DNA of 64,000 nucleotides, from contig NZ_AP025506.1 in assembly GCF_024347595.1 (NCBI RefSeq), forward strand, positions 496,001 through 560,000, written 5' to 3'. Made by a program: the position numbers and the translations under genes. Shown here piece after piece: positions 38,480 through 44,363 of this stretch. Position 1 is the stretch's first letter; the number at the start of each line of letters is the position of its first letter. Origin of the DNA: Vibrio pomeroyi. GTDB lineage: Bacteria; Pseudomonadota; Gammaproteobacteria; Enterobacterales; Vibrionaceae. The notes under the pieces are model-generated. The model saw nothing but the letters and a program-made list of their open reading frames with translations. It did not search any database and was not told the DNA's origin.

Positions 38480-39820
38480 ATGGGAACTCAATTTAAGATG
38501 GATTCCTTACCAGGTTCTCTTATCGTCGTTGGTGGTGCGTACGAACCCTGGTTATCTGTATTAGAACAAGTGGGTTGGCAATGCACCCAATGTGCAGATT
38601 TACGAAAAGCCGATGCCTTGATTGCTGACATTGGCCCATGCATTGGCATTGTCGATCTTAGCCATGATGAGTTCAGCCTCAACGGTATTGCTAACCTTGT
38701 GAGCAATAACAAACAGGTGAGATGGCTCGCCTTCATTCGTGAATCGCAATTAAGCTCTGATACGATCTGCCAGTTTATCGTTAACTTCTGTATCGACTTT
38801 TTCACGGCGCCAATCCCGGATGCTCAGCTATTGAGTACCATTGGTCACCAGTTGGGTATGCTTAAGCTTGAGCAGAAAGTATGGCCAAATTATGGCATTA
38901 ACAACAATATGGGCCTACTGGGCGACTCTGTGGCTGTGAAGCGCTTGAGAGACCAAGTGAAGCGTATTGGGCCGACTGACGTCAGTATCTTAATTTACGG
39001 AGAGAGTGGGGCAGGCAAAGAGACGATTGCACGCTCGATTCATCAAAACTCTTCGCGAGCACAGAAACCATTTCTGACGGTGAATTGCCGCGCCTTGTCT
39101 GAAATGAGAATAGAAGCTGAAGTGTTTGGTATCTCAGCATCAACACAACAAGCGACAGCGCCATGTATGCTGGAAGAGGCCGATGGCGGAACCATCTTAC
39201 TCAATGATGTGTTGGCGATGCCACGCAATCAACAACTGAACCTGCTGCGCTTTTTGCAGGAAGGAAAAATTGAAACAGCGAACGGACCAAAATCTGTCGA
39301 TGTGCGTATTCTTGCTGCGAACTCTTCTGATATCGAAAAAGCACTGATTGAAGGTGACTTTAATGAAGAGCTTTACCACTACATCAATGTTCTGCGTATT
39401 CATGTTCCGAGCCTGAAAGAGCGTGTGAGTGATATTTCGGTATTGGCGAATCATTTCCTTCGTGAATACTCGAAAGAGTTTAATGCTCAGGCTAAGAGCT
39501 TTTCAGACGACGCTATTCGTTCGATGAATCGTTACCACTGGCCAGGCAACGTCCGTGAGTTGATGAACCAGATTAAGCGTGTTGTTCTGATGTCGGATGC
39601 GGTGATCATCGAAGATCACCAACTTGATTTACCAAAACAGAATGATGAACGCCGTAGCTTGAAAAGCATTCGTGAGCGTTCAGAGCGCGATGCATTGCTG
39701 ATTGTATTGGAGTCTTATGGTGGACAGGTTTCGTTGGCGGCCAAGGAGCTTGGCGTATCACGAGCAACCATGTACCGTTTGCTAAATAAACACAGCCTTA
39801 TTTCTGAGGGTGTTGTGTAG
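38480..39820 (+). CDS. vpsR: VpsR-type transcriptional regulator of biofilm/polysaccharide genes
   Basis: VpsR is a master activator of Vibrio exopolysaccharide genes and responds to cyclic di-GMP in V. cholerae. The 446-residue protein has a receiver-like N-terminus with Asp59 (GIVDLSHDEF), an AAA+ domain (about 150-385) with Walker A GESGAGKET, and a Fis-type helix-turn-helix at the C-terminus (SLAAKELGVSRATMYRLLN). The GAFTGA loop needed to contact sigma-54 is absent (ISASTQQATA in its place), as in VpsR, which works with sigma-70. Walker B reads GGTILLNDV, so one usual acidic residue is Asn. It follows lysS, the same order as I recall in V. cholerae. Its terminator is split by the next IS. 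Confidence 0.93.
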   Translation: MGTQFKMDSLPGSLIVVGGAYEPWLSVLEQVGWQCTQCADLRKADALIADIGPCIGIVDLSHDEFSLNGIANLVSNNKQVRWLAFIRESQLSSDTICQFIVNFCIDFFTAPIPDAQLLSTIGHQLGMLKLEQKVWPNYGINNNMGLLGDSVAVKRLRDQVKRIGPTDVSILIYGESGAGKETIARSIHQNSSRAQKPFLTVNCRALSEMRIEAEVFGISASTQQATAPCMLEEADGGTILLNDVLAMPRNQQLNLLRFLQEGKIETANGPKSVDVRILAANSSDIEKALIEGDFNEELYHYINVLRIHVPSLKERVSDISVLANHFLREYSKEFNAQAKSFSDDAIRSMNRYHWPGNVRELMNQIKRVVLMSDAVIIEDHQLDLPKQNDERRSLKSIRERSERDALLIVLESYGGQVSLAAKELGVSRATMYRLLNKHSLISEGVV

Positions 39821-39862
39821 AGCTCTCTTCTAAGTCATTCAATCTGTTAGTGTAAATTTAAG

Positions 39863-39883
39863 AGCCACGCATCATGCGTGGCT
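39863..39883 (+). terminator. vpsR terminator stem, separated from its T-run by the IS
   Basis: A perfect AGCCACGC/GCGTGGCT stem with a five-base loop lies 43 bases after the vpsR stop. The expected T-run is missing here but occurs as TTTTT at 41202-41206, immediately after the inferred right end of the IS. Joining the two gives a complete intrinsic terminator. Confidence 0.8.
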
Positions 39884-39952
39884 TAATTATATGGTCCGCC
39901 TCACTCTCAAGCCCTTAAGCTTAGAGTAGGCTCTCAGAATGAGGTGAACCAT

Positions 39953-40966
39953 ATGTCTTCTATTCATATTTTAGGTATCGACCTAGGTAAACATTGCTTC
40001 CATGCTATCGCACATAACCGTTGTGGAGTGGAAGTGCTTCGTCGTAAATTTAATCGCAACCAACTTTTAATCTTTCTTAGTAAAATAGAACCAACAACTA
40101 TTGCTTTCGAAGCCTGTGGCGGTGCTCATTGGCTTGCTCGAAAGTGTGGTGAACTTGGTCATCAACCCCGACTTATTCCTCCTCAGTATGTTAAGCCTTA
40201 TGTCAAAGGCAATAAAAACGATTTCATTGATGCATCAGCGATCGCAGAGGCTGCGGGTCGACCGACTATGAGGTTTGTAGCTGTAAAAAGTGAAGAGGCT
40301 CAAGTCATCGCAGCGATTCATCGAGTCAGAGATAGTTATATCAAGGAGAGAACTGCCACTATGTCGCGGATCGGGGCGATCTTACTTGAGTTCGGCCTTA
40401 GCTTTCCCAAAGGACATGCAAAGATGAAGTCTCTGTTTCAATGGTTAGCAGAACAAACAGTCTCATTACCAAAAAGCTTGCTATGTGAATTGATATCTAT
40501 CCACGAACATTACAAGTACCTTAATGAACAAATCAAAACTCAAGATAACAAGCTTCAAACTATTGTTAATAACAATGAAAGTGCTCAATTATTAAAAACT
40601 ATCCCTGGAATTGGCGATCTTACCTCCACATTGTGTATTGCCGATGTAAGCTCTCCGAGTAACTTTACCAATGGCCGTGAGATGGCGGCTTGGTTGGGGC
40701 TTGTGCCAAGGCAATTTTCAACAGGAGGAAAGACCAAGCTACTTGGTATGAGTAAACGAGGGAATAAACACCTCAGAACTCTGTTTGTCCATGGAGCAAG
40801 GGCTGTACTCTCTAGGCTAGAGACGACAGGGAAAGTGTTTGGAGAGTGGCTTGTGAACCTACGAGCCACCAAACCATTTAATGTAGTGGTAGTCGCATTA
40901 GCCAACAAGCTAGTGAGGATAGCTTGGGCGGTGTTATACCACCGCCAAGCTTTTAAGGCTGTTTAG
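39953..40966 (+). CDS. IS110/IS1111-family DEDD transposase (RNA-guided recombinase)
   Basis: The 337-residue protein has the IS110 N-terminal RuvC-like DEDD domain: Asp in HILGIDLGKH, Glu in IAFEACGG, and the Asp pair in KNDFIDASAIAEA. The C-terminal Transposase_20 domain has LLKTIPGIGDLTSTL and the catalytic Ser region LLGMSKRGNKHLRTLFVHGAR. Members of this family are recombinases guided by an IS-encoded RNA. I chose ATG 39953 (GAGG 8 bases upstream) over GTG 39944. The frame is complete. The gene is followed by about 220 non-coding bases within the element, as expected for the IS1111 group. Confidence 0.94.
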   Translation: MSSIHILGIDLGKHCFHAIAHNRCGVEVLRRKFNRNQLLIFLSKIEPTTIAFEACGGAHWLARKCGELGHQPRLIPPQYVKPYVKGNKNDFIDASAIAEAAGRPTMRFVAVKSEEAQVIAAIHRVRDSYIKERTATMSRIGAILLEFGLSFPKGHAKMKSLFQWLAEQTVSLPKSLLCELISIHEHYKYLNEQIKTQDNKLQTIVNNNESAQLLKTIPGIGDLTSTLCIADVSSPSNFTNGREMAAWLGLVPRQFSTGGKTKLLGMSKRGNKHLRTLFVHGARAVLSRLETTGKVFGEWLVNLRATKPFNVVVVALANKLVRIAWAVLYHRQAFKAV

Positions 40967-41188
40967 CTATAACCAAGTTTGCAACGCCAATGAACGTGAT
41001 GACAAAAACGGTCAATCGGCCAGATTAAGAACCTGACACAAAAAATAGCAATCAATGCTTTAGGCTTTTTAAGGATAATCTGGCGCGGATATCATCGTGG
41101 AGCTGGGAAGCTAGTGCTCCCAACAAGGACTCCGAATACATTAGCGCAAACCAACTCCGTTATTACTTAATTGTAGTTGCAATAACGG
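40967..41188 (+). ncRNA. Candidate bridge/seek RNA region of the IS
   Basis: The 3' non-coding part of the element has several nested inverted repeats: GCCAGATTA/TAATCTGGC, GGGAGC-like arms in GGGAAGCTAGTGCTCCC, and CCGTTATT/AATAACGG next to the right end. IS1111-group elements encode their guide RNA downstream of the transposase gene, so this is the expected place. The exact 5' and 3' ends and the guide loops were not determined. Confidence 0.6.
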
Positions 41189-41201
41189 GGCGGACCATAC
41201 A

Positions 41202-41491
41202 TTTTTGTTGCTAATCGCTGCGTTTATGCTCGAACAATCGAGAGATGAACTCTCAGTCACTAAGAGAGATATGCTGTGATTTTATATAATCATAGTGAAT
41301 ATCTTATATATAAATGAATATGCAACTGATATTTCAGGTGAATGCATTGTTTTGAAAATGTTAACCAATTATCGGTTGAATAATATACTCACTTGGTTAG
41401 ACTTTAACCGTGAAAGCAGCGATTTAACAAAGACTTGTCTGCTTTTACTACCCATTTCTTTTTGGATTTTTTAGTTAGCTTGGAGGCGCAA
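41202..41491. other. Spacer between the IS and the small gene
   Basis: After the displaced T-run of the vpsR terminator, the 290 bases are AT-rich with short inverted repeats (GAGAGATGAACTCTC near 41241). They probably hold the promoter of the two following small genes. Nothing else is assigned. Confidence 0.4.
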
Positions 41492-41614
41492 ATGAAACAT
41501 TTCGATTTTATACAGCATATTTGCGCTTCGTTTGATCCGTGTTCTGACATGGTGACTGTTATGTCACAAACATCAGCCATGGCCGATCGAAACACCCAAG
41601 ATAAACCTAACTAA
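41492..41614 (+). CDS. 40-residue small protein, unrecognised
   Basis: A complete 40-codon frame starts 5 bases after GGAGG, a strong ribosome site. The product begins MKHFDFIQHICASFDPCSD, contains two Cys, has no obvious membrane segment and ends in a polar tail (DRNTQDKPN). It is 109 bases before the DUF1127-like gene and probably shares its transcript. Function unknown; it might be a leader peptide for the next gene, although no attenuator was seen. Confidence 0.5.
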   Translation: MKHFDFIQHICASFDPCSDMVTVMSQTSAMADRNTQDKPN

Positions 41615-41723
41615 TAGATCCGTATCCTTATTTGGCTGCGGAAAAATAGCAGCTAAATGAGAAGCCCTCATACTATCTAACACGCTATTTTTCCTCAGTT
41701 TATTCAACAACTGGAGAGTTATT

Positions 41724-41975
41724 ATGCGTCACTCAGTATATTTAAAATTAGCCACAGTCCTTATCCGTGCAGACCTTCGTCGTGAAGAGCGTGAATGGCA
41801 ACGAAAAGTTCGTCGCAGTTCATATGATCTACCATGGAACAATACTCACTTATTAAGAGATATTGGTCTTGAAGTAGATGGTCGACCTATTGGTTTTTCT
41901 GAACCTGAAGTCGTTACTATTGAACGTCGACTACGTCACCTTCGTCGTGTCTTAAGTGCGCGAATACCGACGTAA
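41724..41975 (+). CDS. DUF1127-like small basic protein
   Basis: The 83-residue Arg-rich protein has the YjiS/DUF1127 pattern: a basic helical N-terminus (RADLRREEREWQRKVRR) and a core similar to HLLRDIGLEVDGRPIGF. DUF1127 proteins are short, very basic and often RNA-binding, with roles in RNA turnover and phosphate or carbon physiology in other bacteria. GGAGAG precedes the ATG. A strong terminator follows, so it ends a small operon that starts just after the IS. Confidence 0.8.
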   Translation: MRHSVYLKLATVLIRADLRREEREWQRKVRRSSYDLPWNNTHLLRDIGLEVDGRPIGFSEPEVVTIERRLRHLRRVLSARIPT

Positions 41976-42064
41976 TCTGCGGGGTTGATAGCACCTTTCA
42001 ACCCCTTAGATAAGTCACAGGGATAGTTATGGCGTCAAAAGTGTGAGCTTTTGAACTAGAACTG

Positions 42065-42106
42065 GCCAAAAAAGAGAAGCTCTTGCTTCTCTTTTTTGGT
42101 TTTTTA
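42065..42106 (+). terminator. Terminator of the DUF1127-like gene
   Basis: A 15-bp perfect stem built on AAAGAGAAGC/GCTTCTCTTT with a TCTT loop, followed by a T-run. Confidence 0.92.
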
Positions 42107-42116
42107 ATCGAGAAAA

Positions 42117-42130
42117 ATCAACACGCCCTA
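42117..42130. repeat. Solo terminal repeat of the 21.9-kb MITE-like element
   Basis: ATCAACACGCCCTA is the complement of the TAGGGCGTGTTGAT end of the element at 21936. No partner end is found within several hundred bases upstream, so it looks like a decayed or truncated copy next to a terminator. Confidence 0.6.
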
Positions 42131-42179
42131 GTAAAGAAATAGAGTTCTACTAAGCTTTAGAGAGCAAGGGAGGCCGGCT

Positions 42180-42491
42180 ATGCAAAAGCATCAATTAGAC
42201 ATGTGGTTACATGGAGAGCACAAAGACTCTTATCAGACACCTAAAGTGTACGTTATTGGTTGTTCTGATATCTCAGAGTATCTATTGGCGGTGGAGTACA
42301 AACACAAGCTAGAACCAGTAAAGCAAGACGGCGAGCCGCTTCACTTTGGATCCTTGGATCAAGTGAAAGAGGAGTTACTCCGGCTCGGCTTTGAAAAGGC
42401 CTACCTTCGCTTGCACAACGCGTATGATGAGTTTGGTAGTGAGCCAAGTCAAAGCTACTGCGATATTGAACTGGCGCTCAAACCTCATTAG
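42180..42491 (+). CDS. 103-residue conserved-looking cytoplasmic protein (possibly DUF6482)
   Basis: No clear family is recognised; the start MQKHQLDMWLHGEHKDSY and the segment PKVYVIGCSDISEYLLAVEY recall a Vibrio family called DUF6482, a tentative memory-based match. The protein is acidic to neutral with mixed alpha/beta character and no signal peptide or membrane helix. GGGAGG 6 bases before the ATG is a strong ribosome site. The upstream solo repeat may lie in its promoter region. It is convergent with mutH, 69 bases apart. Confidence 0.72.
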   Translation: MQKHQLDMWLHGEHKDSYQTPKVYVIGCSDISEYLLAVEYKHKLEPVKQDGEPLHFGSLDQVKEELLRLGFEKAYLRLHNAYDEFGSEPSQSYCDIELALKPH

Positions 42492-42560
42492 AACTCGTTT
42501 CTTATTTCCGACGGTTGATAACACATTGATCATCCGATCTTTGAGGTCCGTTAAAGCGAT

Positions 42561-43226
42561 CTATGCGTAGTGTGTCGTCAGCAATTTGTGGGTGAATTGA
42601 GTTCTTAGGTAAAAACCACGCGGTTTAGTCTTGATGGGTTTTCCACTTGCACCGTAAGCTTCCGTTAACACTCGGCTGTTGGCGGCTTTTGGTCGTAGAT
42701 GTAGCGCTTCACCGTGCCTTGCTGTTATCTGTTCAACATTGCCTAACACGATCAATTCCATCAGTTCTTCCCAATCCCTTTTTAGAAGCTCGTTTTCAGC
42801 CTCGCTTGGTGTCCATAGCAAAGGGGATCCTACATGCCTTTCTGCCAATGGGATCTCTCTTTCTCCCTCGACAGGGATCCACAACACTTTGGATAGCTTG
42901 TTACGAACGTGACTGGTTTCCCAAGTAATGCCTTGCACACCCATTAGTGGAGCGACACAAACAAACGTGGTTTCGAGCGGCTTTCCAGAGTAGCCAATCG
43001 GAATGCTTTTGAGCTCAATACCTAGCTTCGCAAAATCTTGTTCTGGCTTACTGCCAGCAGGTGCGCCTAAGTGCCATTCCAAAAGCTGTCCAACCCAGCC
43101 TTTATCACGCTTTAGGTCGTTCGGCATGTCCATTTCAGCTTCGTCAGCGAGCTCTTTGAAAGTCATTCCGGCAATCGCGTAGGCTCTGTCTAAAAGCTCT
43201 TGTTGTGTTTGTGGTTCTGGTTTCAT
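42561..43226 (-). CDS. mutH: DNA mismatch repair endonuclease MutH
   Basis: MutH nicks the unmethylated strand at hemimethylated GATC sites when activated by MutS/MutL, so the organism uses Dam-directed repair. The 221-residue protein has the Sau3AI/MutH core with the DX-n-EXK catalytic residues in [19 protein letters not shown] and blocks such as [33 protein letters not shown] and [12 protein letters not shown]. Two upstream ATGs (43238 and 43274) are in frame; none has a good ribosome site and homology begins near the 43226 start. rppH is divergent across a 616-base spacer full of DnaA boxes. Confidence 0.95.
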   Translation of the reverse strand: MKPEPQTQQELLDRAYAIAGMTFKELADEAEMDMPNDLKRDKGWVGQLLEWHLGAPAGSKPEQDFAKLGIELKSIPIGYSGKPLETTFVCVAPLMGVQGITWETSHVRNKLSKVLWIPVEGEREIPLAERHVGSPLLWTPSEAENELLKRDWEELMELIVLGNVEQITARHGEALHLRPKAANSRVLTEAYGASGKPIKTKPRGFYLRTQFTHKLLTTHYA

Positions 43227-43328
43227 AATAAAAGGCATGATCAAAAAAATGATTTTATCAGAAGTTATCACCATATGACGACTGGTTAAGAAATGATCTC
43301 ATTGCGACTAAAGGGATCAAAGTCAGGG

Positions 43329-43733
43329 TTATCCACAGGACATGAACGTAATTAATTGAAATATTAATTTAGTGGATAAATAAACAGGGGTTTGTGGTGG
43401 ATAAAATGCTTGCCAAACAGGGGTTAAAATGAATCTTTCCATTACCAGTGTGGATAAACACCGGAGTGGTTGATCTTTAACCACGTTCTAATTTTAAAAG
43501 ATCTTTTTCATTTATCTTGTTTCTGAAAATTGATTTTTATCTTTAACTATCTGATTTTAAATTAATTTAAATTTAATTCATAGATTGGTTGTTTTGGGTG
43601 TTGATGAATCTATGGATTAAAAAAAACGATTGCGGGTAATTCTTCACATAGTTATTCACAGAAAAGGTGAATAAATGTGGTCTATGTCTCACTATTGTGT
43701 GGGTAACTAAAATTTGAACAAAACTTATCCATA
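43329..43733. promoter_or_regulatory. Cluster of DnaA boxes around an AT-rich segment (mutH-rppH spacer)
   Basis: Exact TTATNCACA boxes lie at 43329-43337 (+), 43449-43457 (-) and 43652-43660 (+). One-mismatch boxes lie at 43371-43379 (-), 43396-43404 (-), 43640-43648 (+), 43666-43674 (-) and 43725-43733 (+). Between the two groups, 43490-43590 is highly AT-rich with GATCTTTTTCATT, resembling origin 13-mers. Five GATC sites fall in 43238-43505. By chance about 0.01 exact boxes are expected in this length. E. coli DARS2, a DnaA-reactivating site, lies beside mutH as I recall, making an orthologous role possible. The spacer contains no supported gene. Confidence 0.75.
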
Positions 43734-43842
43734 TTCTTAGTTAATATTCATAAATATAGCGCTTATCACGTCACTAAGTTTGCTCCGATTGGGGATATGT
43801 GGAAAAATCAGTGTAATTAAAAATTTAGATAGAGGTTGGCCA

Positions 43843-44361
43843 GTGATAGATGGCGATGGTTACCGATTAAATGTTGGTATTGTAATCTGTAACAATCATG
43901 GTCAGGTCTTCTGGGCTAAACGATACGGACAACATTCATGGCAATTTCCTCAAGGGGGAATAGATGAAGGTGAGACTCCGGAACAGGCAATGTACCGCGA
44001 GTTGTATGAAGAGGTTGGCCTTACTAAAAAGGATGTAAAGATCGTCGCGACAAGTCGTCATTGGTTACGCTATAAGCTACCCAAACGACTGGTTCGATGG
44101 GATTCGAAACCTGTCTGTATTGGACAAAAACAGAAGTGGTTCCTTTTGCGCTTAGATTGCGATGAATCGCGTATCAATATGCAGCGTGGAAGTACACCTG
44201 AGTTTGATGGTTGGCGTTGGGTGAGTTACTGGTACCCAGTTCGACAAGTTGTTTCTTTCAAGCGAGATGTTTACCGTCGAGCGATGAAAGAATTCGCATC
44301 TTTAGCAATGCCGTTTAAAGAGCGAAAAACAAAAGGAAAACGCAAATTGCGTAGAGGTTAA
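43843..44361 (+). CDS. rppH: RNA pyrophosphohydrolase RppH
   Basis: RppH removes pyrophosphate from mRNA 5' ends, triggering RNase E-dependent decay. The 172-residue protein has the Nudix box G-X5-E-X7-REUXEEXGU as [23 protein letters not shown] in two overlapping parts, plus [32 protein letters not shown] and a basic C-terminal tail. The start is GTG 43843 with GAGG 6 bases upstream, aligning to the E. coli Met. An upstream TTG frame start at 43780 is unsupported. It lies 2 bases before ptsP; rppH-ptsP-lgt-thyA is the E. coli order. Confidence 0.95.
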   Translation: MIDGDGYRLNVGIVICNNHGQVFWAKRYGQHSWQFPQGGIDEGETPEQAMYRELYEEVGLTKKDVKIVATSRHWLRYKLPKRLVRWDSKPVCIGQKQKWFLLRLDCDESRINMQRGSTPEFDGWRWVSYWYPVRQVVSFKRDVYRRAMKEFASLAMPFKERKTKGKRKLRRG

Positions 44362-44363
44362 GC

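Larger units (their letters stand above)
39884..41201 (+). mobile_element. Complete IS110-family (IS1111-group) insertion sequence
   Basis: The element is about 1318 bp, with one DEDD transposase gene and subterminal inverted repeats ATGGTCCGCC (39891-39900) and GGCGGACCAT (41189-41198). The ends were inferred by assuming 7 bases outside the left repeat and 3 outside the right, as reported for IS1111-group members. The assumption is backed by two independent results: removal restores an uninterrupted terminator, and joining the ends makes a well-spaced promoter. No target duplication is seen, which is normal for this family. The copy looks intact and possibly active. Confidence 0.9.

Noticed and set aside
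43329..43733. Reading the DnaA-box cluster as the main chromosomal origin
   Set aside because: The flanking genes are mutH and rppH, not the mnmG/mioC/dnaA-type neighbours of Vibrio oriC1, and there is no rctB or repeat array of the second-chromosome origin. It is reported instead as a DARS/datA-like or accessory candidate.
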